Source of the DNA: Teredinibacter purpureus
GTDB taxonomy: Bacteria > Pseudomonadota > Gammaproteobacteria > Pseudomonadales > Cellvibrionaceae
Direction: 5' to 3'
Assembly: GCF_014217335.1 (NCBI RefSeq)
Contig: NZ_CP060092.1
Span: 203,501-267,500 of the forward strand
Length of the DNA stretch: 64,000 bases
Shown here in pieces: positions 34,700 through 44,105 of this stretch. Under the pieces are notes generated by a model. That model saw only the letters and a list, made by a program, of their open reading frames with translations. It was not told where the DNA came from and did not search any database. Made by a program: the position numbers and the translations under genes. Positions within the stretch are counted from its first letter, which is position 1; every line of letters begins with the position of its first letter.

Positions 34700-35791
34700 A
34701 TGCCGTCGCCTCACCTATCAGCCGCTCAGCCAAAAATGAATAACCCCTGGAGCTGGATCTCCTTTATGTTTAGCGGCTTTTTCTTTTTCTCGTTTGCCTA
34801 CGCCGAGCTCACACTACATTTTGTTGTTCCCTCGCTTGCCCTCTACGGCCTGTTCGCGTGGAACTACAGCGCGCTAATTCACTCTAGCCCCAAGAATATG
34901 CTAGCACTCACACTCAGCATGATAGCGCTTGGTTTTTTCGGTTCTTACCTCAACCCTTCCTCAAGCGTATTTCTAGGTTACGCCGCTTTTTTTGGCTGCT
35001 TCTACTCACCTAAACCACGCGGTTTTTTGATTAGCAGCGTCATTATTATTAGCCTGTTAAGTGCCGCCAAATTATTTAACCTCTGGTACTCCTATTATTT
35101 ATTTCCGGGCTTAATCACCTCCATTGCCATGAGTTTTCTCGGCGCATACCTCCGACAAGAGGACCTTCACCGCAGGCGTGAATACACAAGCTCAGAGGAA
35201 AAAAAACAACTGGCCACCGTTGCTGAACGCGAACGAATAGCGCGAGACCTTCACGACACGCTAGGCCACACACTCTCAAGCATTGCGCTCAAAGCACAAT
35301 TAGCTAAGAAATTGGGTGACAACGGTAATATGACAATGGCATTAGATGAAGTGAGCCAAGTCGCCACACTCGCAAGCGAAGCGTTGAGCGATGTAAGGCG
35401 CGCTATAAGCGGTTACAAATACAGCGGATTAAACGAACAGCTGGCACGCCTGCAGTCACGTTTGGAAAGTGCTAGCTTTAGCGTAACGCTACACAACCCC
35501 CTCAAACACTTACAGGCCCGACAAGAAGCTGCTCTTATATTAATGATTACAGAAGCGGTCACCAATATTCTACGGCACAGCAACGGCAACAGTGCTTCGA
35601 TTACACTCAGCAAAACAAGCTCCGCGCTAGGCGTGACAATCTCAGACAATGGCAGCAACCAAGATTATTGTATGGGCAACGGCCTAACCGGTATTAATGA
35701 ACGGCTTGAAGCCTTTAACGGTAATATGACGATTACCAACCACAACGGGTTCCATCTAACGCTTACACTTGAGAGCTACAATAATGCTTAA
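34700..35791 (+). CDS. Sensor histidine kinase, DesK/NarX-like (HisKA_3)
   Basis: A 363-residue membrane kinase. Residues about 18-150 contain four to five hydrophobic helices with no large periplasmic loop, as in DesK-type membrane-state sensors. The dimerisation/phosphoacceptor motif ERERIARDLHDTLGHTLSSI puts the His at about 184. The ATP-binding domain has MITEAVTNILRHSNGN and VTISDNGSNQD, then GLTGINERLEAFNG. Its stop codon overlaps the start of the response regulator gene by 8 bp. The pair may sense membrane fluidity or envelope state; the stimulus is inference from the DesK-like layout. Confidence 0.9.
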   Translation: MPSPHLSAAQPKMNNPWSWISFMFSGFFFFSFAYAELTLHFVVPSLALYGLFAWNYSALIHSSPKNMLALTLSMIALGFFGSYLNPSSSVFLGYAAFFGCFYSPKPRGFLISSVIIISLLSAAKLFNLWYSYYLFPGLITSIAMSFLGAYLRQEDLHRRREYTSSEEKKQLATVAERERIARDLHDTLGHTLSSIALKAQLAKKLGDNGNMTMALDEVSQVATLASEALSDVRRAISGYKYSGLNEQLARLQSRLESASFSVTLHNPLKHLQARQEAALILMITEAVTNILRHSNGNSASITLSKTSSALGVTISDNGSNQDYCMGNGLTGINERLEAFNGNMTITNHNGFHLTLTLESYNNA

Positions 35792-36386
35792 AGTATTCAT
35801 CGTGGAAGACCAGGCGTTAGTGCGCGGCGCGCTATGCGCGCTACTGCAGCTTGAAGGCGATATAGAAATTGTGGGGCAAGCGGAGAACGGCCAGCAAGCG
35901 CTAGAGCGCATAAAAACGCTGGACTTCGACATAGTGCTTACTGATATTGAAATGCCTAAAATCACCGGCATAGAACTCATAGAACAGGTACGCGAACGCT
36001 ACCCGCACATTAAAACCGCCATCGTCACCACGTTTGGCCGCGCCGGTTATATTAAGCGTGCGCTCAGCGCCGGAGTGGATGCCTTTCTATTGAAAGATGC
36101 CCCGTCAGAAGATCTCGCCCAAGCACTAAGACGCATTATGCAGGGACGAAAAGTAATTGACCCAGAACTGGCCATCGCGGCCTTGGACATACAAGACCCT
36201 CTAACGGAGAAAGAACGAAAGGCGCTGCAACTCGCCGGCGAAGGGAAATCGACGGCCGATATAGCCGTCGCACTGTTTCTTTCCGAAGGAACCGTACGCA
36301 ACTATCTATCTGAAGCTATATCCAAGCTCAACGCCACTAACCGAATAGATGCCGCGCGCTTAGCCAAGCAAAAAGGTTGGCTCTAA
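35784..36386 (+). CDS. NarL/DesR-family response regulator
   Basis: A 200-residue regulator starting at ATG 35784 (MLKVFIVEDQALVRGALCAL), overlapping the kinase gene. Receiver domain: acidic pair near residues 8-9, phosphoacceptor Asp in VLTDIEMPKITG (about 53), Lys in FLLKDAPSED (about 103). LuxR-type helix-turn-helix at the C-terminus: LTEKERKALQLAGEGKSTAD, IAVALFLSEGTVRNYLSEAI. It should be phosphorylated by the adjacent kinase and act as a transcription factor. Target genes are not evident in the window. Confidence 0.93.
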   Translation: MLKVFIVEDQALVRGALCALLQLEGDIEIVGQAENGQQALERIKTLDFDIVLTDIEMPKITGIELIEQVRERYPHIKTAIVTTFGRAGYIKRALSAGVDAFLLKDAPSEDLAQALRRIMQGRKVIDPELAIAALDIQDPLTEKERKALQLAGEGKSTADIAVALFLSEGTVRNYLSEAISKLNATNRIDAARLAKQKGWL

Positions 36387-36436
36387 AACACCACAGTAAA
36401 GAAGTACTCAAGGCTTTTTCAGTTTAGAATAGCGAC

Positions 36437-36763
36437 ATGACACTTTCAGACCTTACACTACTCAGTTTCCTATTCGTTGCCGGTATCGGTATCTGGCAAC
36501 ACCTCGGCATTAGTCAGCGCGCCTATACCGTGGTTAAACGCCGCACCGAAAAAGCAGGCGTCACCCTTTTAGATCAAAGCATTGTCTTACGCAGTATGAG
36601 ACTTTGCCGCTCCTCTCATTCACTTTTCGCGATTGAGCGGCGCTACAACTTTGAGTTTTCGTCTGTAGGCGATGTGCGATACCCGGGCAATGCCGTATTC
36701 GCCGGCAAGCGGTTACTCGGGCTAGAGCTTGCGCCATTTAAAGAGCAAGAACCGGAAGACTAA
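36437..36763 (+). CDS. DUF3301 family membrane-anchored protein
   Basis: A 108-residue protein with one N-terminal hydrophobic segment (LTLLSFLFVAGIGIWQ) followed by the DUF3301 pattern: AGVTLLDQSIVLRSMRLCRS, FAIERRYNFEFSSVGDVRY and GKRLLGLELAPF. The family is common in gammaproteobacteria and has no established function. It lies 50 bp after the response regulator, same strand, and is followed by a hairpin. Confidence 0.88.
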   Translation: MTLSDLTLLSFLFVAGIGIWQHLGISQRAYTVVKRRTEKAGVTLLDQSIVLRSMRLCRSSHSLFAIERRYNFEFSSVGDVRYPGNAVFAGKRLLGLELAPFKEQEPED

Positions 36764-36767
36764 CGAC

Positions 36768-36802
36768 AACAGCCCCGTTCTAAGAACAGGGCTGTTAGTT
36801 AA
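36768..36802 (+). terminator. Probable terminator after DUF3301 gene
   Basis: AACAGCCCCGTTC pairs with GAACAGGGCTGTT (one mismatch) around a TAA loop. The stem is strong but the following T tract is weak (AGTTAAATT). Confidence 0.5.
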
Positions 36803-36856
36803 ATTCACATTGCCAAGCCAGCGGTGATTTACATCACTTAGCCGTATAGTGATGAC

Positions 36857-37111
36857 CTAGGTGAAATGAGTGGCAGCCCAAACACCTTGAATAGCGAGCT
36901 TTTTGGCAAACGTACCCGCCTCGCCTTCATCTTTCATAATATTCACGTAACGCGGAACCGATCTTTCGGCAACCGTTCGCGAACCAAACGGCCCAATGTC
37001 ACCCTCTTCTCGCGTCGCAATATACCAATCGGTACCTATCCGAAAGCAACGCTCAGTGCGATACCACACTTTATCTTCTTCTCCCTCTCGGCGAATCACT
37101 TCACTCACCAT
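36857..37111 (-). CDS. Small conserved protein (DUF6316-like)
   Basis: An 84-residue soluble protein. ATG 37111 (MVSEVIRREGEEDKV) is chosen because GGAGGGG lies just upstream; another in-frame ATG occurs at 37123. The pattern RxGEEDKVWYRTERCFRIG, then WYIATREEGDIGPFGSR with AERSVPRYV, resembles the small DUF6316 proteins seen in Cellvibrionales; no function is known. It is convergent with the DUF3301 gene. The gap upstream (37112-37545) holds AT-rich DNA with a CRP-like site and the promoter region of the EF-G gene. Confidence 0.7.
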   Translation of the reverse strand: MVSEVIRREGEEDKVWYRTERCFRIGTDWYIATREEGDIGPFGSRTVAERSVPRYVNIMKDEGEAGTFAKKLAIQGVWAATHFT

Positions 37112-37270
37112 ATACCCCTCCATCTATCTCAATATGTCGTTTAAACGCACACGAAAATCGCCACGCCGTAGCATCACGCTCCTTATTTAGGATCAAATAA
37201 GGATGGGACACTCGTTTTTTGTTTAAAAACACACAATTATGCGGCAAAATGTAAATATAACCGACATTAA

Positions 37271-37286
37271 TGTGAAGTTCGTCACA
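37271..37286. promoter_or_regulatory. CRP-like site upstream of the second EF-G gene
   Basis: TGTGAAGTTCGTCACA contains the TGTGA-N6-TCACA core, about 260 bp before the EF-G start. The match is direct; function is inference. Confidence 0.5.
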
Positions 37287-37545
37287 AAATTATATCAACC
37301 ATTTTTGTTCTTGCACAGTTTTTCATGAAAAAAGCGCATAACTCGGCGCCTTTATTGACTCAATGAATCACCTTTGCGCGCCAAAAAGATCGAAAACACA
37401 CCCCTAAATACGCTATACGCGCTATAAACCCTTAAGTAACCGTAAATCAATCTATTTTTTAGTAAAAATCTTCAGCGAAATCGTGTATCTTTGCGCACAT
37501 TTTTAGCCTAAGCAGATATTCAGCACACATATATAGAGTAGCGTT

Positions 37546-39633
37546 ATGACCGAGTTAGCCAAATACAGAAACATAGGCATCTTCGCCCACGTTGATGCCG
37601 GTAAAACCACCACCACCGAGCGTATTCTTAAGCTCACAGGTAAAATTCACCGCACCGGTGAAGTACACGATGGTGCCGCCACTACCGACTTCATGGAACA
37701 GGAACAAGAGCGCGGCATTACGATTCAGTCTGCAGCGACAACCTGCTTCTGGAAAGACCACCGCATGAACATCATCGATACACCAGGACACGTTGACTTC
37801 ACTGTTGAAGTTTACCGTTCGCTTAAAGTACTCGATGGCGGCGTAGGTGTTTTCTGTGGTTCTGGTGGTGTTGAGCCTCAGTCTGAAACTAACTGGCGCT
37901 ACGCGAACGAATCTGAAGTTGCTCGTATCATTTTCGTGAACAAACTCGACCGTATGGGTGCAGATTTCTACCGCGTAACCGATCAAGTTAAAAAAGTACT
38001 CGGTGCAACGCCACTGATTATGACCCTTCCTATCGGTATCGAAGATGATTTTGTAGGTGTTGTGGACGTTCTCACCAAGAAAGCTTACGTATGGGATGAC
38101 ACCGGTCTTCCTGAAAACTACGAAGTGCTAGATGTACCTGCTGACATGGTTGACGACGTGGATATGTACCACGAGCAACTACTCGAAACAGCTGTTGAGC
38201 AAGACGACGACCTGATGATGGCCTACATGGAAGGTGAAGTTCCTTCTATAGAAGACATCAAGAAATGTATTCGTAAGGGCACCATCGCACTGGATTTCTT
38301 CCCCACTTACTGTGGTTCCGCCTTTAAAAACAAAGGTGTTCAGCTTGTACTAGACGCCGTTGTTGATTACCTACCCTGCCCTACCGAAGTTGATCCCCAG
38401 CCATTGACCGACGAAGAAGGTAACCCTACCGGTGAAGTTGCCACCGTATCTGAAGAAGAGCCTTTACGCGCATTGGCATTTAAAATAATGGATGACCGCT
38501 TCGGTGCTCTCACATTCGTGCGCATCTATTCGGGCGTACTCGAAAAAGGTACCACCATCCTTAACTCCTTTACCGGCAAAACCGAGCGTATCGGCCGCAT
38601 GGTAGAGATGCACGCAGATGATCGCAACGAAATCGACCGCGCACAAGCCGGCGACATTATTGCCATCGTAGGCATGAAGAACGTACAAACCGGTCACACA
38701 CTATGTGATCCCAAGCACGCTTGTACGCTTGAGCCGATGGTATTCCCCGAGCCCGTTATCTCCATTGCTGTTAAGCCTAAAGATAAAGGCGGCTCAGAAA
38801 AAATGGGTATTGCCATTGGTAAAATGGTTGCAGAAGATCCTTCTTTCCGTGTTGAAACCGATGAAGACTCTGGCGAAACTATTTTACGCGGCATGGGTGA
38901 ATTACACTTGGATATTAAAGTGGACATCCTTAAGCGCACCTACGCTGTAGAGCTTGAAGTGGGTAAACCACAAGTGGCTTACCGCGAGACCATTACCAAG
39001 GCTATCGAAGATTCCTACACCCACAAGAAGCAATCCGGTGGTTCGGGTCAGTTCGGTAAGATCGACTACCATATTCGTCCTGCAGAGCCTGGTACTGGCT
39101 TCAAGTTTACCTCCTCTGTTGTGGGCGGTAACGTACCGAAAGAATTCTTCCCAGCGATTGAGAAGGGTTTTGCCAGCATGATGCACACAGGTACTTTGGC
39201 AGGCTTCCCTGTACTGGACGTTGAAATTGAACTGTTCGACGGTGGTTATCACGCGGTTGACTCCTCGGCTGTTGCCTTTGAAATTGCTGCTCGTGGCGCT
39301 TTCCGTCAGTCTATTCCTAAAGCCGGTGCTCAATTACTAGAACCCATCATGAAGGTTGACGTGTTCACACCAGAAGATCACGTAGGTGATGTAATTGGTG
39401 ACCTGAACCGCCGTCGCGGTATGATCAAAGATCAAGAAGCGGGCGTAACCGGTGTACGTATTAAAGCTGACGTTCCGTTGGCTGAAATGTTTGGTTACAT
39501 TGGAACCTTGCGTACTATGACATCCGGCCGTGGTCAGTTCTCTATGGAGTTCTCACACTACATGCACTGCCCAGCTAACGTAGCTGAAACGGTTATCGCA
39601 GAAGAAAAAGAGCGCCAAGCCGCTAAAAAGTAA
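37546..39633 (+). CDS. Elongation factor G, paralogue of the FusB/EF-G2 type
   Basis: A 695-residue translational GTPase, full length for EF-G. G1 [12 protein letters not shown] (about 14-25), G2 region [10 protein letters not shown]3 DTPGHVDF, G4 [10 protein letters not shown] (about 135). The '[20 protein letters not shown]' segment and 695-residue length match the second EF-G of Vibrio and Shewanella type. It is not in an str operon: no rpsL, rpsG or tuf genes flank it, so it is probably a second copy. Such copies are thought to act in translocation or ribosome recycling under particular conditions. It is monocistronic with its own terminator. Confidence 0.93.
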   Translation: MTELAKYRNIGIFAHVDAGKTTTTERILKLTGKIHRTGEVHDGAATTDFMEQEQERGITIQSAATTCFWKDHRMNIIDTPGHVDFTVEVYRSLKVLDGGVGVFCGSGGVEPQSETNWRYANESEVARIIFVNKLDRMGADFYRVTDQVKKVLGATPLIMTLPIGIEDDFVGVVDVLTKKAYVWDDTGLPENYEVLDVPADMVDDVDMYHEQLLETAVEQDDDLMMAYMEGEVPSIEDIKKCIRKGTIALDFFPTYCGSAFKNKGVQLVLDAVVDYLPCPTEVDPQPLTDEEGNPTGEVATVSEEEPLRALAFKIMDDRFGALTFVRIYSGVLEKGTTILNSFTGKTERIGRMVEMHADDRNEIDRAQAGDIIAIVGMKNVQTGHTLCDPKHACTLEPMVFPEPVISIAVKPKDKGGSEKMGIAIGKMVAEDPSFRVETDEDSGETILRGMGELHLDIKVDILKRTYAVELEVGKPQVAYRETITKAIEDSYTHKKQSGGSGQFGKIDYHIRPAEPGTGFKFTSSVVGGNVPKEFFPAIEKGFASMMHTGTLAGFPVLDVEIELFDGGYHAVDSSAVAFEIAARGAFRQSIPKAGAQLLEPIMKVDVFTPEDHVGDVIGDLNRRRGMIKDQEAGVTGVRIKADVPLAEMFGYIGTLRTMTSGRGQFSMEFSHYMHCPANVAETVIAEEKERQAAKK

Positions 39634-39656
39634 GCTTCGCCCCTGCCTTTTAAAAA

Positions 39657-39690
39657 GCTCTGCTAACAAACCTTAGCAGGGCTTTTTTTT
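39657..39690 (+). terminator. Rho-independent terminator of the EF-G gene
   Basis: GCTCTGCTAA-caaacc-TTAGCAGGGC followed by eight T, 23 bp after the stop codon. Confidence 0.9.
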
Positions 39691-39888
39691 GCCTGGATTT
39701 ATTCAGGCCAGACAATCGACCGCCTGCCAACATAACGTTTCACGCGCGAAGAGCATCATCACAAGCGATGCGCCTCTACCCACTAAGAGGTATTAACCTC
39801 TGCTAACCACCAGAGCCTTTACCTCAACACTCTGAACCTCGGGGCCCGACAACCTCCCAATAACGAGGTTTTAATATACGTTTTTATA

Positions 39889-39948
39889 TTTTCGTTTACC
39901 TTTCCGCTTACCTTTTCATCTATCTTTTCGCTTATCGTTTCATTTAAA
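39889..39948. repeat. Five tandem copies of a 12-bp pyrimidine-rich unit
   Basis: TTTTCGTTTACC, TTTCCGCTTACC, TTTTCATCTATC, TTTTCGCTTATC and GTTTCATTTAAA follow each other without gaps; the consensus is TTTTCGCTTAYC. It lies in the 39691-40398 gene-free stretch, 450 bp before the peroxidase operon. No coding frame spans it. The rest of the stretch is AT-rich with no recognised feature. Confidence 0.75.
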
Positions 39949-40398
39949 TTTTTCTCAACCCTACACTAATCGCGCCACTATTTTTTTATGTCTATTTCAT
40001 TTTTACACTTTAGACGCCAGAAAAATGTAACGCCGACACCAACGAATAATTATCACGACAAAAAACGTTAACTGTTAAATAAAACTTTACCACGCCAATC
40101 AAAAAAGTGAATAACGCTGTTCCATGTAATGCCATCCAGAAACCGCTACACTTCAGATAGCAACCAATAACATTCTCAACGCCGAAAGACTCATCCATTA
40201 ACTACGCCCTACCCGCAATAAAAAATGCATTACTTCGCCACAAACAAACCAACGCGCCCACTCTATTGATTCAAATCAACAACGAACTTAAATTAACGGT
40301 CCACGCCTACTTCCACTACATTTTCTAATTTAAGCTTTCGGCACTCTTTTAGAGGGCAAAATGTTTTATTGCTCTGCATATCGAATAAAAAAAGCGTC

Positions 40399-40803
40399 AT
40401 GATGAAAAAATATTTTTTAATACTTTTGGTGATTAGCGTGTGCATTATTAGCGCTGAAACACTTTGCGCCCCCTACCTTCAAGGGCACTACACAACCGAC
40501 CAGCACTCTATCAAGCTATACACACAACCTGAAAATATTCCGCTCAACGAATTTCATACGTGGTTTATTACAATTAAAAATAACAACAAAAACTCACCTA
40601 ACATTTTATCCATATCATTAGACGGAAAAATGCCGAAACACATGCACGGGCTACCCACAAACCCCGAAATCAAAAACACGATAGAGGGAGAATTTGAAAT
40701 AAAGGGATTAAAATTTCAAATGGCAGGAGAGTGGATGCTAATTTTCACACTCAATAAAGACGTGGAAAACACCGTAACCCATACCTTTACCGTAACAAAT
40801 TAA
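40399..40803 (+). CDS. Exported YtkA/FixH-like domain protein
   Basis: A 134-residue protein starting MMKKYFLILLVISVCIISAE, an apparent signal peptide or N-terminal anchor (about 1-22). The mature part has FHTWFITIKNNNKNSP and KMPKHMHGLPTNP, then LKFQMAGEWMLIFTL: the beta-sandwich pattern of YtkA/FixH-like proteins, in which the MPxHxHG segment may bind copper. A 13-codon frame (ATG 40361, with GAGGG upstream) ends in TGA overlapping this start, suggesting translational coupling. It is followed 134 bp later by a dihaem peroxidase gene. The family call is moderate. Confidence 0.7.
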   Translation: MMKKYFLILLVISVCIISAETLCAPYLQGHYTTDQHSIKLYTQPENIPLNEFHTWFITIKNNNKNSPNILSISLDGKMPKHMHGLPTNPEIKNTIEGEFEIKGLKFQMAGEWMLIFTLNKDVENTVTHTFTVTN

Positions 40804-40937
40804 GAGCGACATCTACCCATTATTGAGTAAGCCCTACACCATTACAGACCATCACTGGCTTGAGAAATACGCGTCCCCCTTTAAGGTGAACATTACGAGC
40901 GCCAACGTCGACCGCAAAAAGGATGTAACCAATAGCA

Positions 40938-42200
40938 ATGAACAGACTATTTACAATAGCCATCTACACAACGTGCTTACCCTTACTGTGCGCTTGCTTT
41001 TTTACGGACAACACCATCAGCAGTCACTATTTACGCTGGAGTGACGAAGAACGCAGCGTAATACAAAGCCTATCGTTATCCGATCCGTCAACGTCTATAC
41101 CCACGCCCTTAAGTCTTTTGGGCCAAAAACTTTTTTTCGATAAACGGCTCAGCATTAACGGACAAGTTTCGTGCGCATCCTGCCATCAGCCCGAAAAATA
41201 TTTTACAGACGGCGAACAGTTCAGTGTGAACGGCATAGGTGAAAGCACGCATCACACCCCTACAGTTGTTGGCGCCAGCCATAATCCGTGGTTTTTTTGG
41301 GACGGACGAAAAGATAGCCTTTGGTCGCAAGCACTAGCACCGCTAGAGAATACTCATGAACAAGGCGGTAACAGAATGTTTGCTGTTCGAACCTTACAAA
41401 AACATTACGCCACTGAGTATAAAAAACTATTCGGTGAACACCTAAATTTTGACGATAACAAAAAATTTCCATTAAACGCTACACCTAACACCCAAAATAC
41501 ACGATGGGCCAGTAATTGGGAACAAATGGCAAAGGAAGATCGCGATACTGTCGATACAGTTTTCGCCAATATGGGAAAATCGATTGCCGCTTACGAAACA
41601 CAACTGCAACCACTACCTTCCCGCTTTGATCAGTTTGCAGAATCACTAGATAAAAAAAACCACGACACGACAACCCTCTCGCTCACAGAGCAGTATGGTT
41701 TACGGTTATTCCTAAACGCGGAAAAAACCGCGTGCATTAACTGCCACAACGGTGAACTTTTTACCAATCATGATTTTCAGGCAACGGGAATCAATAGTCG
41801 CGTGAGCGAAAACACGCAAAAAACGGGAAGAGCAAACGGTATTACTGCCGCACTAACTGATAGTTTCAATTGTTTTTCTCGCCACGCCACTACCAACAAA
41901 GATTGCTCGGAACTTCGATACGCAAAAACAGAAGGGAATGAATTAAACGCAGCCTTTAAAGTACCCACACTTCGAAACATCGAGAACACTGCACCTTATA
42001 TGCATAACGGCGGGCTAGGCACACTAGACGACGTTATCGACTATTATAATTCTGCCATAAGCCGTGATAACCAGCATATGGATATACGCCCTTTACGATT
42101 ATTGCCGCACGAAAAACATCAGCTTAAAGCCTTTTTATTAACGCTATCGTCACCCCTCAACCAAGACTCGCCATTACTACAAAACCCCCATGAACACTAA
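40938..42200 (+). CDS. Dihaem cytochrome c peroxidase, MauG/CcpA family, lipoprotein-like
   Basis: A 420-residue exported protein. The N-terminus (ending LPLLCACF) looks like a lipoprotein signal. Two haem-binding motifs: CASCH (about 79-83) and CINCH (about 266-270). Family features: LGQKLFFDKRLSINGQVSCA, FWDGRKDSLWSQALAP, and ELNAAFKVPTLRNIENTAPY followed by MHNGGLGTLDDVI. Such enzymes reduce peroxide or, like MauG, oxidise partner proteins. It sits in a three-gene set with a YtkA-like protein before it and a DoxX-like membrane protein after it. Confidence 0.92.
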   Translation: MNRLFTIAIYTTCLPLLCACFFTDNTISSHYLRWSDEERSVIQSLSLSDPSTSIPTPLSLLGQKLFFDKRLSINGQVSCASCHQPEKYFTDGEQFSVNGIGESTHHTPTVVGASHNPWFFWDGRKDSLWSQALAPLENTHEQGGNRMFAVRTLQKHYATEYKKLFGEHLNFDDNKKFPLNATPNTQNTRWASNWEQMAKEDRDTVDTVFANMGKSIAAYETQLQPLPSRFDQFAESLDKKNHDTTTLSLTEQYGLRLFLNAEKTACINCHNGELFTNHDFQATGINSRVSENTQKTGRANGITAALTDSFNCFSRHATTNKDCSELRYAKTEGNELNAAFKVPTLRNIENTAPYMHNGGLGTLDDVIDYYNSAISRDNQHMDIRPLRLLPHEKHQLKAFLLTLSSPLNQDSPLLQNPHEH

Positions 42201-42225
42201 TTTTATTTCGCCGCTAGGATATCCC

Positions 42226-43272
42226 ATGAAAGCACTGCCCGCTCTACAATGCGTTACTGCACTATGTTTATTATTGATATCGGAACTATCACAGGCTCAT
42301 GTTCGATGGTTTGTAGAGGCCGAAGGTGTTATACCCGTTGATTTTAAACTTAATGGTAGCTTTTATTTTAGTTTGGGGTTAATCGCACTGTACATTTTAG
42401 CCGTTACCATTACTCACAAGTTTATACAAAACCGACTACCCAGCCTGCTGTCGAGTTGGAACTTTAATTATCATTTTCACTGGTATAGTTTGTTTTCGGC
42501 TTTAATCGCGCTACTCATTTGCAACTTAATGATAGGCGAGTACTTAGCACCAAACTTAACACTCCCACCACACCTCATCATGTTGGGCATACTGCTTCAA
42601 GCCGCAGTGATAGTGTTATTGCCAATTTCCGTAACGATTGTAGGTGTCGCATTATGCGTAGTCGCCTTTCTGAATATGTTTTTATTCAAGGCGTTTATTG
42701 CGCTTGACTATTTCTTTGAGTTTATGGGCGTAGGCCTTGCTTTTGTTTTTATTGGCCCCTCAGTAAGTGTTGTTGACAAGCATATTTTTGAACGTTTATT
42801 TCGCCGCATCAACAGAGAAAAGGCGGCTTTATGTTGTTTAAGAATTGGCTTAGGGCTTCAGTTGATTGAATTAGCCATCCACAATAAATTTATTGGCACA
42901 GGCTACGCTCTACTATTTGTTGAACAGCACAGCTACTATAATTTTATACAAGCCGTGGGGTTTAATAATTTTACACATACCGATTTCGTGTACTTCGTTG
43001 GCTTGTTTGAAACTCTCTTTGGACTTTTGTTGTGCCTTAACTTTGCCCCTAGATTAGTACGCATGACACTGGCTACCATTTTTATCATTACGTCCATTGT
43101 CTCGGGTGTTACCGATTTAGTTGGACACCTGCCCATTCTAGGCGTTTTACTTATCTTAATTCTTGAGGGCGAAGCACCTGAACGCACCCATGCCACGCGA
43201 CTAAAACAAGGGCGCACCACGCGCATTTTTAATCGAATGTTATTCAGCATGGGTGGCGAACAAAAGGTGTAG
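42226..43272 (+). CDS. DoxX-like integral membrane protein
   Basis: A 348-residue membrane protein. ATG 42226 (MKALPALQCVTALCLLLISE) is preferred because AGGA lies 6 bp upstream; ATG 42190, overlapping the peroxidase gene by 11 bp, is also possible. A signal-like helix is followed by QAHVRWFVEAEG and then about eight hydrophobic segments. The second half (FRRINREKAALCCLRIGLGL, QLIELAIHNKFIG, FVYFVGLFETLFGLLLCLN) fits the DoxX-type four-helix bundle. Relatives are linked to redox or thiol metabolism. Co-localisation with the peroxidase suggests a shared periplasmic redox role (inference). Confidence 0.75.
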   Translation: MKALPALQCVTALCLLLISELSQAHVRWFVEAEGVIPVDFKLNGSFYFSLGLIALYILAVTITHKFIQNRLPSLLSSWNFNYHFHWYSLFSALIALLICNLMIGEYLAPNLTLPPHLIMLGILLQAAVIVLLPISVTIVGVALCVVAFLNMFLFKAFIALDYFFEFMGVGLAFVFIGPSVSVVDKHIFERLFRRINREKAALCCLRIGLGLQLIELAIHNKFIGTGYALLFVEQHSYYNFIQAVGFNNFTHTDFVYFVGLFETLFGLLLCLNFAPRLVRMTLATIFIITSIVSGVTDLVGHLPILGVLLILILEGEAPERTHATRLKQGRTTRIFNRMLFSMGGEQKV

Positions 43273-43426
43273 GTGTGGAGAATAATTAACGAAACAAACC
43301 ATTGATGCGCTCTATTTGCTTTTATCAGTGAATTTCGCAACAATCTTGGGATTGCCGATAACGCTAGCTTAGCGTTTGACCCTTGCGCCATATTCCACAA
43401 AAATACGACACCACAATGGAGCCTCT

Positions 43427-43984
43427 ATGACAGAAAGCAACCCGTATTCAGCCCCCCAATCCGAAGCAGGCATTGCAGAAGAAGACTATCAGCCGACCAT
43501 TTTCGCTCTAAACGGTCGTATTGGTCGCCTGCGCTACCTAACGTATGCCATGCTCTACAACATCATTATCTATTTTGTATTGGGTATTGCATCGGCACTA
43601 CTTATCCCCGTTTTCGCTTCGGGCACCAGCTCAAATTCAGCAGGGTTATATTTACTTATTGCTGCGTTTTATTTCCCAATGATTGCCCTGTACACTATTC
43701 TTGCCCGTAGGCGCTTACACGATTTGGATAAATCGGGGTGGCTGTTACTGCTCTTTTTAGTGCCCTTACTTAATATACTGTTAGGGCTCTATATGCTGTT
43801 TGCTTCCGGCACCCATGGCACCAATCGGTTCGGCCCACAACCTACCAAAAACCATCCAGCACTATGGGCTGGTTTGCTATTGCCTTTCATCGTGACTGGC
43901 ATTCTCGCGGCTGTTGCTCTACCCGCATACCAAGAGTATGTTGCGCGTGCGCAGGCGGCACAGAACCTGCCCTTTGGTGACTAA
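43427..43984 (+). CDS. DUF805 family membrane protein
   Basis: A 185-residue protein; ATG 43427 has GGAG 7 bp upstream. A polar N-terminus (NPYSAPQSEA) leads into the DUF805 pattern FALNGRIGRLRYLTYAMLYN, a cytoplasmic loop RRRLHDLDKSGWLLLLFLVP, and GTHGTNRFGPQP. Four or five membrane helices are visible, and the C-terminal helix (GILAAVALPAYQEYVARAQA) looks like a pilin-type segment. Function unknown. Confidence 0.9.
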   Translation: MTESNPYSAPQSEAGIAEEDYQPTIFALNGRIGRLRYLTYAMLYNIIIYFVLGIASALLIPVFASGTSSNSAGLYLLIAAFYFPMIALYTILARRRLHDLDKSGWLLLLFLVPLLNILLGLYMLFASGTHGTNRFGPQPTKNHPALWAGLLLPFIVTGILAAVALPAYQEYVARAQAAQNLPFGD

Positions 43985-44030
43985 ATTATTGTAGCGTTTC
44001 GATCTGCTTGAACCATCATTGTCAGCCATA

Positions 44031-44059
44031 AAAAAACCCAGCCTAACGGCTGGGTTTTC
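44031..44059. terminator. Bidirectional terminator
   Basis: AAAACCCAGCC-taac-GGCTGGGTTTT lies between the convergent DUF805 and TonB receptor genes, with A and T runs on the two sides, so it can end both transcripts. Confidence 0.9.
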
Positions 44060-44105
44060 AACATCAACGCAACAAACCTATTAACACTGGCTTAACGCTT
44101 GCGCT

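Noticed and set aside
36824..36837. GTGATTTACATCAC as a CRP site
   Set aside because: Lacks the outer T/A of the core, and lies between convergent gene ends where no promoter is expected.
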